A stretch of 64,000 nt of DNA, from positions 8,763,001 to 8,827,000 of the forward strand of contig NZ_CP022221.1 in the NCBI RefSeq assembly GCF_004114935.1, read 5' to 3'. Origin of the DNA: Bradyrhizobium zhanjiangense (GTDB taxonomy: Bacteria > Pseudomonadota > Alphaproteobacteria > Rhizobiales > Xanthobacteraceae). Shown here one piece after another: positions 24,682 to 34,308 of the stretch. Position numbers and translations under genes: made by a program. Below the pieces are notes generated by a model that did no database searches, was not told the origin of the DNA, and saw only the letters and a list, made by a program, of their open reading frames with translations. Positions within the stretch are counted from its first letter, which is position 1; each line of letters opens with the position of its first letter.

Positions 24682-25716
24682 CTAGCCCGCAAATATCCGG
24701 TAGCGGCGCGGTTCGAGCCCGATCGTGTCGCCGGCGCGCAGTTCCCTATCGCGGGGCGCGTCGATCTCGATGGTCTCGCCGCCTGATAGCGCGACCTCGG
24801 CGCGCTGCACGGGGCCGAAATTGCGAACATGCTGAACCGCGCCCTCGAAGGCGCCGGAGCCGGGCGGGCCGACTAGCATGTCATGTCGCCGCACGAACAG
24901 TTTTGACGCGCCAGGCACAAGCCCATCCGCAGCAAGCCGCAGCGGTCGGTCGCCGAGCCGGATCACGCCGCCGTTCACTTCAATCGGCAGCTCGATGGAT
25001 TCGCCGATGAAGCCGTGGACGAAAGCGGTCGCCGGGCTTTCATAGACATCGTCGGGCGAGCCGATCTGCTCGATCCGGCCCTTGTCCATCACCACGACGC
25101 GGTTGGCGACTTCCAGCGCCTCCTCCTGATCGTGGGTGACGAAGATCGAGGTGACGTTGATCTCGTGGTGCAGCGAGCGCAGCCATCGGCGCAGCTCTTT
25201 GCGCACCTTGGCATCGAGCGCACCGAAGGGCTCATCGAGCAGCAGGATGCGCGGCTCGATCGCGAGGGCGCGGGCGAGCGCGATGCGCTGGCGCTGACCG
25301 CCGGAAAGCTGGCTCGGATAGCGATCGGCGAGCCAGTCGAGCTGCACGAGATCGAGTAGCTCCTTCACCCGCGCACGGATCGTGGCTTCGTCTTTCCGGA
25401 CCGCGCGTGGCTGCACGCGCAGGCCGAAGGCGACGTTCTCGAACACGGTCATGTGGCGGAACAGCGCGTAGTGCTGGAACACGAAGCCGACATGCCGTTC
25501 GCGCGCGCCCTGCGCCAGCGCGTCCTCGCCGTTGAAGGAGACGTCGCCAGCGTCGGGCCAGTCGAGGCCGGCGATGATCCGCAGCAGCGTGGTCTTGCCG
25601 GAGCCTGATGGCCCGAGCAGCGCGACCAGCTCGCCATTGTCGACCTTGAGATCGACGCCGTCGAGCGCTTTGAAGCTGCCGAACTTCTTGACGAGATTCC
25701 TGACTTCAATGGTCAC
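24682..25716 (-). CDS. cysA: Sulfate/thiosulfate ABC transporter ATP-binding protein
   Basis: A 344-residue ATPase with Walker [10 protein letters not shown] (from residue 35), signature [15 protein letters not shown] (near 137), Walker [13 protein letters not shown] and a C-terminal TOBE-like domain (~240-344). The segment [13 protein letters not shown] is typical of CysA. It energises sulfate uptake with CysT, CysW and the binding protein encoded just upstream. Its start overlaps the end of cysW by 11 bases, so translation is coupled. It is the last gene of the sulfur operon. Confidence 0.96.
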   Translation of the reverse strand: MTIEVRNLVKKFGSFKALDGVDLKVDNGELVALLGPSGSGKTTLLRIIAGLDWPDAGDVSFNGEDALAQGARERHVGFVFQHYALFRHMTVFENVAFGLRVQPRAVRKDEATIRARVKELLDLVQLDWLADRYPSQLSGGQRQRIALARALAIEPRILLLDEPFGALDAKVRKELRRWLRSLHHEINVTSIFVTHDQEEALEVANRVVVMDKGRIEQIGSPDDVYESPATAFVHGFIGESIELPIEVNGGVIRLGDRPLRLAADGLVPGASKLFVRRHDMLVGPPGSGAFEGAVQHVRNFGPVQRAEVALSGGETIEIDAPRDRELRAGDTIGLEPRRYRIFAG

Positions 25717-26617
25717 GGGCGTCTTGTCCTTCGTCCAGATGACGTTCGAGAACGGTTTTTGCGATCAGCGTGATCAGCGCCAGCATCGCCAGCAGCGAGG
25801 CGATCGCGAAGGCGGCGACGAACTGGTACTCGTTGTAGAGGATCTCGACCAGGAGCGGCATGGTGTTGGTCTCGCCGCGGATATGGCCGGAGACGACCGA
25901 GACCGCGCCGAACTCACCCATCGCGCGCGCGTTACAGAGCAGCACGCCATAGAGCACGCCCCATTTGATGTTCGGCAGCGTGACACGGAAGAAGGTTTGC
26001 AGGCCCGAGGCGCCGAGCGAGATCGCCGCTTCCTCCTCCTGCGTGCCCTGCTCTTGCATCAGCGGGATCAGCGCGCGCGCCACGAAGGGGAAGGTCACGA
26101 AGGTGGTGGCGAGCGCAATGCCGGGCACCGCGAACAGGATCTGGATGTCGTGCTCGCGCAGCCAAGTACCGAAATAGCCCTGCGCGCCGAACAGCAGCAC
26201 GAAGACGAGGCCCGAGATCACCGGGCTGACCGAGAACGGCAGGTCGATAAGCGTGATCAGGAAGGTCTTGCCCCTGAAGTCGAACTTGGCGATGGCCCAG
26301 GCCGCGATGAGACCAAAGACAAGATTGAGGCCGACAGAGATCGCAGCGACCAGCAGCGTCAGCTTGATCGCAGCCAGCGCCTCCGGCTCGGCCAGCGCGG
26401 CGAGATAGGCGAGGATTCCTTTCGAGAACGCCTCGGCGAACACCACGACGAGCGGCAGCACGACGAAGACGGTGAGGAAGATCATCGCCAGCGCGATGAT
26501 GGTGATGCGCACCGCCCTTGGTTCGGTCCGCAGGCTGTCGCGCGCGGCGGCCGCATGCGCACGTGCGCGCGCATCGGGCGAGACCAGCGAAGCGGATTCT
26601 GCGATCTGCAACGTCAT
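25706..26617 (-). CDS. cysW: Sulfate ABC transporter permease
   Basis: A 303-residue inner-membrane permease with six helices and the ABC coupling loop [22 protein letters not shown] (spanning ~190-212). The segment [21 protein letters not shown] is characteristic of CysW. It forms the channel together with CysT. I start at ATG 26617, preceded by AGGGGG; the open frame continues further upstream into the cysT end but that extension is low-complexity and not conserved. Ten bases separate it from cysT. Confidence 0.95.
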   Translation of the reverse strand: MTLQIAESASLVSPDARARAHAAAARDSLRTEPRAVRITIIALAMIFLTVFVVLPLVVVFAEAFSKGILAYLAALAEPEALAAIKLTLLVAAISVGLNLVFGLIAAWAIAKFDFRGKTFLITLIDLPFSVSPVISGLVFVLLFGAQGYFGTWLREHDIQILFAVPGIALATTFVTFPFVARALIPLMQEQGTQEEEAAISLGASGLQTFFRVTLPNIKWGVLYGVLLCNARAMGEFGAVSVVSGHIRGETNTMPLLVEILYNEYQFVAAFAIASLLAMLALITLIAKTVLERHLDEGQDARDH

Positions 26618-26627
26618 CGCATCCCCC

Positions 26628-27464
26628 TCAGCGCTCCGGGATCCGGCTCTGCGCCCAGCGCTGGAGCCGGTTGACGGCGAAGATGATGACGAAGGAGACG
26701 ACGAGCATGACCACCGCGATCGCGGTCGCATCGGCGTAGCGGAATTCGGACAACCGGATCACGATCAGCAGCGGCGCGATCTCGGAGACATTGGGCAGAT
26801 TGCCGGCGATGAAGATCACCGAGCCATATTCACCGACCGCACGCGCGAAGGCGAGCGCAAGGCCGGTGAGCAGCGCCGGTGCGAGCGACGGCAGGATCAC
26901 GCGGATGATGGTCTGCCAACGGCTGGCGCCCAGGCTGCCCGCGGCCTCCTCGATCTCGGGGTCGAGATCCTGGAGCACCGGCTGCACCGTGCGCACCACG
27001 AAGGGAATGCCGATGAAGATCATGGCAACAAAGATGCCAACCGGCGTGAACGCCACCTTGATGCCGAGCGCCGCGAGTGGCGCGCCCAGCCAGCCCTTCT
27101 CGGCGAACAGCGCGGTCAACGCGACGCCGGCGACCGCGGTCGGCAGCGCGAAGGGCACGTCGACGATGGCATCGAACAGCCGCCGGGCGGGAAAGCGATA
27201 GCGCACCAGCGCCCAGACGATGATGCTGCCCATCACCAGATTGACGCAGGCGGCGGCGAAGGCGAGGCCGAAGGAGACGCGAAGCGCGTTCAGCGTGCGG
27301 CGGCTGGAAAGGATGTTCCAGAACTGTTCCGGGCTCAGCTCGAGCGATCTCAGGAACAGGCCGGCGAGCGGAATCAGGATGATGACGGACAGCCAGGAAA
27401 GCGTCAGTCCCATGGTGAGACCGAAGCCCGGCAATGTCCGGCGTCGTGCTGCGAGTGCGCTCAC
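26628..27464 (-). CDS. cysT: Sulfate ABC transporter permease
   Basis: A 278-residue permease (also called CysU) with six membrane helices. Typical motifs are DVPFALPTAVAGVALTALF, the coupling loop EEAAGSLGASRWQTIIRVILP and LAFARAVGEYGSVIFIAGN. It pairs with CysW to form the sulfate channel. The start at 27464 is the first ATG of the frame. It lies 39 bases after the binding-protein gene. Confidence 0.95.
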   Translation of the reverse strand: MSALAARRRTLPGFGLTMGLTLSWLSVIILIPLAGLFLRSLELSPEQFWNILSSRRTLNALRVSFGLAFAAACVNLVMGSIIVWALVRYRFPARRLFDAIVDVPFALPTAVAGVALTALFAEKGWLGAPLAALGIKVAFTPVGIFVAMIFIGIPFVVRTVQPVLQDLDPEIEEAAGSLGASRWQTIIRVILPSLAPALLTGLALAFARAVGEYGSVIFIAGNLPNVSEIAPLLIVIRLSEFRYADATAIAVVMLVVSFVIIFAVNRLQRWAQSRIPER

Positions 27465-27503
27465 CAGGCCCCCTGCTAAAAACCGCCCAAAGACAGCGCT
27501 CGA

Positions 27504-28493
27504 TCAGTTCTTGTAGATCTGATCAAAGACGCCGCCGTCGGCGAAATGTTCCCGCTGCGCCTTGGTCCAGCCGCCGAAGACGTCGTCGATCGTGAACAGC
27601 TCGACCTTGGCGAAGGCGCTTTCGTGCTTCTTGGCGACCTCGGGATCGCGCGGGCGGTAGAAATTGCGCGCGGCGATCTCCTGCCCCTCTTTGGTGTACC
27701 AATATTGGAGATAGGCATCGGCGGCGTTGCGGGTGCCTTTTTTATCGGCAACCTTGTCGACGATGGCGACCGGCGGCTCGGCGAGGATCGACTGCGGCGG
27801 CGCCACGATCTCGAACTTGTTCGCGCCGAACTCCTTCAGCGCCAGGAACGCCTCGTTCTCCCAGGCGAGCAGCACGTCGCCGACGCCGCGCTCGACGAAG
27901 GTCACGGTGGCGCCGCGCGCGCCGGTATCGAGCACCGGCACCTGCTGATAAAGCTTTCCGATGAACTCCTTGGCCTTGTCGGCCGAGCCGAACTTCTTCT
28001 GCGCAAAGCCCCAAGCCGCGAGGTAATTCCAGCGCGCGCCGCCTGATGTCTTCGGGTTCGGCGTGACCACCGCGACGCCCGGCTTGATCAAATCGTCCCA
28101 GTCCTTGATGGCCTTGGGATTGCCCTTGCGCACCAGGAAGACGATGGTCGAGGTGTAGGGTGATGAATTCTGCGGCAGCCGCTTCTGCCAATCGGCTGTG
28201 GTGAGGCCCTTGGCGGCGATGGCGTCGATGTCATAGGCGAGCGCGAGCGTCACCACGTCGGCCTGCAATCCGTCGATCACCGCGCGCGCCTGCGAACCGC
28301 TGCCGCCATGCGACTGCTTGATCTCGACGCTCTTGCCGGTTTCCTTCTGATAGGCGTTCGCGAACGCCTTGTTGAACTCGGCATAGAGCTCGCGCGTCGG
28401 ATCGTATGACACGTTCAGCAGATTGATGTCAGCGGCGAGAGCCGAGCTTGCCCAGAGGAGTCCTGCAGCGAGCGGAACGATACGGCGCATCAT
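27504..28493 (-). CDS. cysP: Sulfate ABC transporter periplasmic binding protein
   Basis: A 329-residue periplasmic protein with a signal peptide ([14 protein letters not shown], cleaved before ADINLL). Sulfate-binding signatures are [33 protein letters not shown], and [14 protein letters not shown]. Sbp and CysP (thiosulfate-preferring) are hard to separate; either way it delivers the anion to CysTWA. Four ATGs crowd the start (28505, 28499, 28493, 28490). I prefer 28493 because GGAGAT is six bases upstream. It is 124 bases downstream of cysH, possibly in the same transcript. Confidence 0.93.
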   Translation of the reverse strand: MMRRIVPLAAGLLWASSALAADINLLNVSYDPTRELYAEFNKAFANAYQKETGKSVEIKQSHGGSGSQARAVIDGLQADVVTLALAYDIDAIAAKGLTTADWQKRLPQNSSPYTSTIVFLVRKGNPKAIKDWDDLIKPGVAVVTPNPKTSGGARWNYLAAWGFAQKKFGSADKAKEFIGKLYQQVPVLDTGARGATVTFVERGVGDVLLAWENEAFLALKEFGANKFEIVAPPQSILAEPPVAIVDKVADKKGTRNAADAYLQYWYTKEGQEIAARNFYRPRDPEVAKKHESAFAKVELFTIDDVFGGWTKAQREHFADGGVFDQIYKN

Positions 28494-28617
28494 GTCCATC
28501 TCCATTCACTTCGTTGACGTCGGTGTCAGCGAAGGCGTGCAGGCATAACTCGGGTCGAAACGCGCTTAAGTCAACGGAACCGGATTTTCTTGTTCGCGAT
28601 GTCGCAGCCTGACTGTG

Positions 28618-29343
28618 CTACGAAGTCTTCATCGTGTGAATGCCGCATTCTGTCTTGGCCCGGCCGCGCCAGCGACCGGCGCGAGAATCCTCGCCTTCGG
28701 CCGTTCTGCTCGTGCAAGGCATACACCCAACCGACAGGAAACCGGAGGCGACGAGAGGGTGACGCGGCAATTTGGCGCGGACGAAGATGGCCTCGAGTTC
28801 CTCGCGCGAGACATTGGCGAACGGGTTGAACTTCAACCGCGCGCCGTCGTCCTCGACGACCGGAATGTCGGCGCGTGCGTTGCCCTGGAAACGCTTGCGG
28901 CCGTTGAGCCACGCCGAGAACGGCTTGAGCGCACGCGCCAGCGGCTCCACCTTGCGGATGCGGCAGCAGGCGTCGGGATTGGAGAACCAGAGGTCGCGGC
29001 CGGGATCGTCGCGCGATAGCGTTTCCTCGGCGGGCTTGATCGAACGGACATCCTTCAGGCCCAGCGTCGCGATCAAAGTGTCGCGATAGGCGAGCGTCTC
29101 TTCGAACAACCAGCCAGTGTCGAGAAAGATCACCGGGATCGCCGGGTCGACGTCCGCCATCACCTTGAGCAGCGTCGCCGATTCCGTACCGAAGGACGAC
29201 ACCAGCGCGAGCTTGTCGCGCCCGACTGTCTTCAGCGCTGCGGCGATGACCTCCGCGGGCGAGGCATCGCGTAAGCTCCGATCGAGCTCGTCCGCCGGGG
29301 GCAGCGCAGAGATGGACGAAACCTGAGGCGCGGTCGCGTTCAC
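28618..29343 (-). CDS. cysH: Adenylyl-sulfate (APS) reductase, CysH family
   Basis: A 241-residue cytoplasmic enzyme that reduces activated sulfate to sulfite with thioredoxin. Substrate-binding segments SSFGTESATLL, FLDTGWLFEETLAYRD and KRFQGNAR are clear. C126-C127 and C207-x2-C210 match the [4Fe-4S] cysteines of APS reductases, and C233 in ECGIH is the catalytic cysteine. So APS rather than PAPS is the likely substrate. The start is GTG 29343, whose last bases overlap the DUF934 stop (GTGA), giving tight coupling. Confidence 0.95.
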   Translation of the reverse strand: MNATAPQVSSISALPPADELDRSLRDASPAEVIAAALKTVGRDKLALVSSFGTESATLLKVMADVDPAIPVIFLDTGWLFEETLAYRDTLIATLGLKDVRSIKPAEETLSRDDPGRDLWFSNPDACCRIRKVEPLARALKPFSAWLNGRKRFQGNARADIPVVEDDGARLKFNPFANVSREELEAIFVRAKLPRHPLVASGFLSVGCMPCTSRTAEGEDSRAGRWRGRAKTECGIHTMKTS

Positions 29344-29855
29344 GTGCCGACACCTTCGGAATGGCGCAACTGCATGCGCCGGTGCAGGGCCGTGATGCGG
29401 CCGTCGCCGGTCGGCTGGTAGAACACCGAATAGCGCTTCGCGGTCTGCATGAACGCTTCCGCGTCGGCCTGCTTCTTGACCTCGAAGGCATCGAAGCCGG
29501 CACGCAGCATGAACACGAACTGGTCGCGCAGCACCTGGCCGGTGGCACGCAACTCACCGCGGTAATTGTAGCGCTCCCGCAGTAGCCGGGCCTGGCTGTA
29601 GGCACGGCCGTCGCGGAAGGTCGGGAACACCAGCGCAACGGCCGCGACCTTGCCGAGATAGGGCACGAGCTCGGCGATGTCGCGATTGTTGGGCCAGATC
29701 ACGCCGACCTTGCCGGCGCGCTTGAGCAGGCCTTCCGCCTCACCGAGGAAGCGCTCGGCCGGCACCAGGATGTCGCCGCTCTCGGGCAGCGGCGTATCGA
29801 CGGCGAGCTTGACGAAGCTGTCGTCGACGATCTTTCCGCCGTTAACGAGTGGCAT
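29340..29855 (-). CDS. DUF934 protein of the sulfite reductase operon
   Basis: A 171-residue soluble protein recognised as DUF934 (VGVIWPNNRDIAELVPYL, RDGRAYSQARLLRERYNYRGELRA split around it, GQVLRDQFVFMLRAGFDAFE). The function is not established; it is regularly found beside cysI/cysH in alpha- and betaproteobacteria, so a role as an assembly or electron-transfer partner in sulfite reduction is inferred. It overlaps the end of cysI by 14 bases and the start of cysH by four, so the three are translated as a coupled set. Confidence 0.9.
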   Translation of the reverse strand: MPLVNGGKIVDDSFVKLAVDTPLPESGDILVPAERFLGEAEGLLKRAGKVGVIWPNNRDIAELVPYLGKVAAVALVFPTFRDGRAYSQARLLRERYNYRGELRATGQVLRDQFVFMLRAGFDAFEVKKQADAEAFMQTAKRYSVFYQPTGDGRITALHRRMQLRHSEGVGT

Positions 29856-31497
29856 AGACGCGCTCCTTGAAGGGTTCGACGCCGAGGCGTTTCACCGTGT
29901 CCATGAACAGCTCTTCGGGCCGCTCGCGCAGCGCCAGATAAGCTTCCACGATGTCCTCGACGACGTCGGCGACCTCGTCGAACTTCACGCCCGGGCCGAT
30001 CAGGGTGCCGAGCGCTGCGTTCTCGTCGGCGCGGCCGCCGATGGTGATCTGATAGACCTCCTCGCCATTCTTCTCGACGCCGAGAATGCCGATGTGGCCG
30101 ACATGGTGATGGCCACAGGCATTGATGCAGCCGGAGATGTTGATGTGGAGACGCCCGATCAGGTTGGCGAGTTCGTGATTGGCGAACCGCCGCGTCAGCT
30201 CCTGCGCGATCGGGATCGAGCGCGCATTCGCCAGCGAGCAATAGTCGAGACCCGGGCAGGCGATGATGTCGGTGATCAGGTTGACATTGGGCGTCGCCAG
30301 CCCGAGCTTGTCGAGCGCCTTCCACAGCGCCGGCAGATCGCGCTTGGCGACGTGCGGCAGCGCCAGGTTCTGCTCGTGGCCGACACGGATCTCACCGAAG
30401 GAATATCTGTCGGCGAGATCGGCCAGCGCATCCATCTGCTCGGCGGTGGCATCGCCCGGAGGCCCACCGGTCGGTTTCAGCGAGATCGTGACGATCGAAT
30501 AGCCCTGCACCTTGTGCGGGGCGACCGAGTTCTTGCGCCACGCCTCGAAATCCGGATCGGCCGCGGCCTGCCGCAGCTCGTCCGGCATGTGCGGCAGCTT
30601 CTCGTAGGCCGGATAGGTGAAGCGCGAGCGAATATCCTCGATCACCTCGTCGTCGATCTGGAGCGAGGAGTTGCGGATGTGCTGCCACTCGTCCTCGACC
30701 TCGCGGGAGAATTTTTCGATGCCGAGCTCGTGCACCAGGATCTTGATGCGCGCCTTGTAGATGTTATCGCGGCGGCCGTACTGATTGTAGACGCGTAAGA
30801 TCGCCTCGATATAGCTGAGGATGTCGCGGCCATGCACGAAGTGCTTGATGGTCTTGGCGATGAACGGCGTGCGGCCGAGGCCACCGCCGACCAGCACTTC
30901 GAAGCCGGTCTCGCTCTTCTCGTTCTTGATCAGCCGGAGGCCGATGTCGTGGATCTTGATCGCGGCGCGGTCATGATCCGACGCGGTGATCGCGATCTTG
31001 AACTTGCGCGGCAGGAACGAGAATTCCGGATGCAGGGTGGTGTGCTGGCGGATCAGCTCCGACCAGATGCGGGGATCCTCGATCTCACCGGGCGCGACGC
31101 CGGCCCACTGGTCCGAGGTGACGTTGCGCATGTTGTTGCCGGAGGTTTGCATCGCATGGATGCCGACCTTGGCGAGATCAGCCAGCGCGTCCGGCAGCTC
31201 GGCAAGCTTGATCCAGTTGAACTGGATGTTCTGCCGCGTGGTGAAATGGCCATAGCCGCGATCATATTTGCGCGCGACATGGGCGAGTGCCCGCAGCTGG
31301 TTGGTCGCCAGCGTTCCGTAGGGGATCGCAACGCGGAACATGTAGGCGTGCAGTTGCAGATAGACGCCGTTCTGGAGCCGCAGAATCTTGAACTCGTCCT
31401 CGGTGAGCTCGCCGGAGAGGCGCCGCTTCACCTGGTCGCGGAACTCCGAGACGCGCTCGTTGACGAGCGTGCGGTCGATTTCGTCGTAAGCATACAT
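29842..31497 (-). CDS. cysI: Sulfite reductase hemoprotein
   Basis: A 551-residue siroheme/[4Fe-4S] enzyme that reduces sulfite to sulfide with six electrons. The cofactor cysteines are C414-x5-C420 (CPGLDYC) and C457-x3-C461 (CINAC), each within conserved surroundings. The two ferredoxin-like half-domains are both present (HFTTRQNIQFNWIKL; NMRNVTSDQWAG). No CysJ flavoprotein gene is nearby, so the electron donor is probably ferredoxin or another reductase encoded elsewhere. It starts at ATG 31497, 11 bases after the DUF2849 stop. Confidence 0.95.
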   Translation of the reverse strand: MYAYDEIDRTLVNERVSEFRDQVKRRLSGELTEDEFKILRLQNGVYLQLHAYMFRVAIPYGTLATNQLRALAHVARKYDRGYGHFTTRQNIQFNWIKLAELPDALADLAKVGIHAMQTSGNNMRNVTSDQWAGVAPGEIEDPRIWSELIRQHTTLHPEFSFLPRKFKIAITASDHDRAAIKIHDIGLRLIKNEKSETGFEVLVGGGLGRTPFIAKTIKHFVHGRDILSYIEAILRVYNQYGRRDNIYKARIKILVHELGIEKFSREVEDEWQHIRNSSLQIDDEVIEDIRSRFTYPAYEKLPHMPDELRQAAADPDFEAWRKNSVAPHKVQGYSIVTISLKPTGGPPGDATAEQMDALADLADRYSFGEIRVGHEQNLALPHVAKRDLPALWKALDKLGLATPNVNLITDIIACPGLDYCSLANARSIPIAQELTRRFANHELANLIGRLHINISGCINACGHHHVGHIGILGVEKNGEEVYQITIGGRADENAALGTLIGPGVKFDEVADVVEDIVEAYLALRERPEELFMDTVKRLGVEPFKERVYATR

Positions 31498-31508
31498 AAG
31501 AAAGCGCC

Positions 31509-31826
31509 TTAAACCTGGGCCGGCTGTCCGATGGTGACGCCGGTGCGGCGGATCTGTTCGCGCAGATTGCCGGGCTGGACCTTGCCGTCCGCACCGATCT
31601 GCACCGGCGCGATATAGGGACCGATCGCGCCGACGTCATCGGCGACGGACTCAGCAAGCAACGCCTTCGCCTCGTCGGAGTTGCGCACGATCGCGGCTTC
31701 CGACAGGTCCGCGGACCAGCCCTTGGCGGCGGTGCGATAGACCACAATGCCGTCCCAGGTGCGGTTGGCGGTCACGACCGAGGGGCCGGCGATTTTGATC
31801 TTCTTCTGTTCAAGCGGGGAGGTCAT
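31509..31826 (-). CDS. DUF2849 protein of the sulfite reductase operon
   Basis: A 105-residue protein matching DUF2849 (VVTANRTWDGIVVYRTAAKGW, LLAESVADDVGAIGPYIAPV). No function is known. It always sits just before cysI in the clusters I recall, which points to a part in sulfite reductase maturation or electron delivery; this is inference. Its ATG overlaps the cysG stop (ATGA), so expression depends on cysG translation. Confidence 0.88.
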   Translation of the reverse strand: MTSPLEQKKIKIAGPSVVTANRTWDGIVVYRTAAKGWSADLSEAAIVRNSDEAKALLAESVADDVGAIGPYIAPVQIGADGKVQPGNLREQIRRTGVTIGQPAQV

Positions 31827-33247
31827 TCGGCTGCATCCAGGAGGTCAGAGATGATTTGGTTGGGAGTTTGGCGGCGAAGCGAGCCGGCATGCCGGACCAC
31901 CTCGCCGATGATGAGAATGGCAGGACCGCCATTGGTCCGCCGCACGAGCTCGGGCAGGTCGCGGAGCGTGCCGATCGCACCTTGCGCATCGGGGCGCGTG
32001 ACGCGGGCGAACACGCCGACCGGGGTTTCCGGCGAACGGCCGGCGGCGAAGAGGCCGGCGCGTATGGCGGGCGCGGCGGTCGTGCCCATGTAGACGACCA
32101 CGGTCATCTTGGTGTCGGTCAGCGTCGACCAGTCCACGACTTCCGCATCGCGCGCCTTGTGCGCGGTGAGGAAGGTGATGCGGGTTGCTTCATGACGGTA
32201 AGTGAGCGGCACTTCGAAATCGGCCGCACCGCCGATACCTGCGGTGATGCCGGGAATGATCGAATAGGCGATGCCGGCGGCGCGCAAGGCTTCCATCTCT
32301 TCGCCGCCACGGCCGAACACGAAGGGATCGCCGCCTTTCAGCCGCACCACGCGCTGGCCGGATTGCGCGGCCTCGATCATGCGCTTGTTGATGGCATCCT
32401 GGCCGATGCCGGGCTTGCCGACACGGCGGCCGACGGCAACGCGCGTGGTATCGCGGCGGATGCGGTCGAGAATTTCAGGCGAGACCAGCTCGTCGTGAAA
32501 GACGATATCGGCATCCTGCAGCGCGCGCAGCGCCTTGATGGTGAGGAGATCGGGATCGCCGGGCCCGGCGCCGACCAGCGCGACCGAGCCTTCCGGCTTG
32601 TCGGCGCGCGCGAAGGCGGAGGGATCAGCAATAGCCTTGAGCGCCGCAGCCGCTTCGCTCTTGCGATCGGCGAGCACGGCAGCGCCGATCGGCCCGTCGA
32701 TGACGCGCTCCCAGAAGCGGCGGCGCAGCGGAAATTCGGCGATGCGCTCGTTGATGGATTTGCGGAAGCCGCCGATGAATTCGGCGAGCTCGCCGATGCG
32801 GGCCGGCAGCAGCGCCTCGATTTTTTCGCGCACGCGCCGCGCCACCACCGGCGAGGTGCCGCCGGTGCCGACCGCGACCACGACGTCGCCGCGATCGACG
32901 ATCGCCGGGAAGATGAAGCTGGAATGTTCGAGATCGTCCATCACGTTGACGGGCAGACCCAGTGCCTTGGCGCGAACCGACATCGCGACACCGACATCAC
33001 CTGCGCCGGCGCAGACGACAGCGATGACGCCCGAGAGATCGGCTGCCAGCGGATCATCAGATGCGAATTCAACGCGTGCGGCGTCCTCGGAGCTGAGGCT
33101 CAGATCACGATCGCCATCGATCGCATGCACGCGGATGCGCGCGCCGGCAGCCGTGAGCACGCGCAGCTTGGCGCGCAAAAGCTCACCCGCGCCGATGAGA
33201 ACCACCGGACCGGTCTTGAGATCGAGAAACACCGGCAAGAACCGCAT
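31823..33247 (-). CDS. cysG: Siroheme synthase (multifunctional CysG)
   Basis: A 474-residue fusion. The N-terminal ~215 residues form the precorrin-2 dehydrogenase/sirohydrochlorin ferrochelatase part (FLDLKTGPVVLIGAGELL; AVGTGGTSPVVARRVREKIE). The C-terminal part is uroporphyrinogen-III methyltransferase (VGAGPGDPDLLTIKALRAL, RLKGGDPFVFGRGGEE). Together they make the siroheme that CysI needs, which explains the position at the head of the operon. I start at ATG 33247; the frame extends to 33352 through the promoter region, but that part is AT-rich and not conserved. Confidence 0.95.
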   Translation of the reverse strand: MRFLPVFLDLKTGPVVLIGAGELLRAKLRVLTAAGARIRVHAIDGDRDLSLSSEDAARVEFASDDPLAADLSGVIAVVCAGAGDVGVAMSVRAKALGLPVNVMDDLEHSSFIFPAIVDRGDVVVAVGTGGTSPVVARRVREKIEALLPARIGELAEFIGGFRKSINERIAEFPLRRRFWERVIDGPIGAAVLADRKSEAAAALKAIADPSAFARADKPEGSVALVGAGPGDPDLLTIKALRALQDADIVFHDELVSPEILDRIRRDTTRVAVGRRVGKPGIGQDAINKRMIEAAQSGQRVVRLKGGDPFVFGRGGEEMEALRAAGIAYSIIPGITAGIGGAADFEVPLTYRHEATRITFLTAHKARDAEVVDWSTLTDTKMTVVVYMGTTAAPAIRAGLFAAGRSPETPVGVFARVTRPDAQGAIGTLRDLPELVRRTNGGPAILIIGEVVRHAGSLRRQTPNQIISDLLDAAE

Positions 33248-33274
33248 GCGATACCCGCTTCCCCACAAACGGGG

Positions 33275-33366
33275 TTGACTGGAATTATTTTCTATATATG
33301 TCTCGTTTCGAGCGCGCAAAGAGAAAATTTTTTCTTCTCTTCCGCACTGCAACTATAGAATTTTCG
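33275..33366. promoter_or_regulatory. Divergent promoter region between cysG and cysD with inverted repeat
   Basis: This AT-rich stretch stands out from its GC-rich surroundings. Minus-strand promoter for cysG: TTGCGC (33314-33319) and TATAGA (33291-33296) with a 17-base spacer. Plus-strand promoter for cysD: TTTCTT (33331-33336) and TATAGA (33354-33359), also 17 bases apart. Between and over both -35 boxes lies the inverted repeat AAGAGAA-N9-TTCTCTT (33319-33341), placed so that one bound regulator could control both arms. The regulator is not in this window; a LysR-type CysB-like protein is only a guess. Confidence 0.5.
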
Positions 33367-33389
33367 CCTCCAAACGCAAAGTGGCAGAG

Positions 33390-34286
33390 ATGCATCTTCT
33401 CAAGGACGATTCCGCTGCTGATCGACTGAGCAATCCGGCACTGGCTGAGCGCGTGCGCGCGCAAGAATTTTCTGCCGAGCTTGCCCCAAGCATGGATCAT
33501 CTCGACCAGCTCGAGGCGCAGAGCATCTACATCTTCCGCGAGGCCTTCGCACGGCTGAAGAAGATTGCCCTGCTGTGGTCGCTCGGCAAGGACTCCAACG
33601 TGATGATCTGGCTGGCGCGGAAAGCCTTCTTCGGCAAGATGCCGTTCCCGGCCCTTCATGTCGACACCGGCAAGAAGTTTTCGGAGATGTATCGCTTCCG
33701 CGATCATTACGGCAAAGAGTGGGACCTCGACTTGCGCGTCGAGCCCTGCCCGCCGATCGATGCCGTCGATCCGACATTGCCGCCGGCCGCGCGTTCCGCC
33801 GCGCGCAAGACCGAAGGTCTCAAGATGGCGCTCGCCAAGTACGGCTTTGACGGCCTGATCGCCGGCATTCGCCGCGATGAGGAGGCGACGCGCGCCAAGG
33901 AGCGCGTGTTCTCGCCGCGCGGGCTGGAAGGCAATTGGGACGTGCGTGATCAGCCACCGGAGTTCTGGGATCATTTCAATGCCTCGCCGCCGCAAGGCGC
34001 GCATTTGCGCATCCACCCGATCCTGCATTGGACCGAGGCCGACATCTGGGCCTACACCAAGCGCGAGAACATCCCGATCATTCCGCTGTATCTCGCCAAG
34101 GACGGCAAGCGCTATCGCTCGCTGGGCGATCAGGACATCACCAATCCGGTCGCTTCGACCGCAGTCAGCATCGACGAGATCCTGATCGAGCTCGAACAGA
34201 CCAAGGTGCCGGAGCGCGCCGGGCGCGCGCTCGACCACGAGACCGAGGACGCTTTCGAGCGCCTGCGCGTCGCCGGCTATCTCTGA
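33390..34286 (+). CDS. cysD: Sulfate adenylyltransferase subunit 2
   Basis: A 298-residue ATP-pyrophosphatase-type subunit that adenylates sulfate to APS together with CysN. The PP-loop reads [18 protein letters not shown], followed by [16 protein letters not shown], and [19 protein letters not shown] is a CysD hallmark. The start is uncertain between GTG 33381 and ATG 33390; I prefer the ATG, although its ribosome binding site is weak. It heads the plus-strand arm and lies 22 bases before cysNC. Confidence 0.95.
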   Translation: MHLLKDDSAADRLSNPALAERVRAQEFSAELAPSMDHLDQLEAQSIYIFREAFARLKKIALLWSLGKDSNVMIWLARKAFFGKMPFPALHVDTGKKFSEMYRFRDHYGKEWDLDLRVEPCPPIDAVDPTLPPAARSAARKTEGLKMALAKYGFDGLIAGIRRDEEATRAKERVFSPRGLEGNWDVRDQPPEFWDHFNASPPQGAHLRIHPILHWTEADIWAYTKRENIPIIPLYLAKDGKRYRSLGDQDITNPVASTAVSIDEILIELEQTKVPERAGRALDHETEDAFERLRVAGYL

Positions 34287-34308
34287 TTCCCAAGGACGCG
34301 AGCGTCGC

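Noticed and set aside
33275..33300. TTGACT followed by TATATG as a plus-strand promoter for cysD
   Set aside because: The spacing between them is only about 14 bases, and the TATAGA pair with 17-base spacers fits both genes better.
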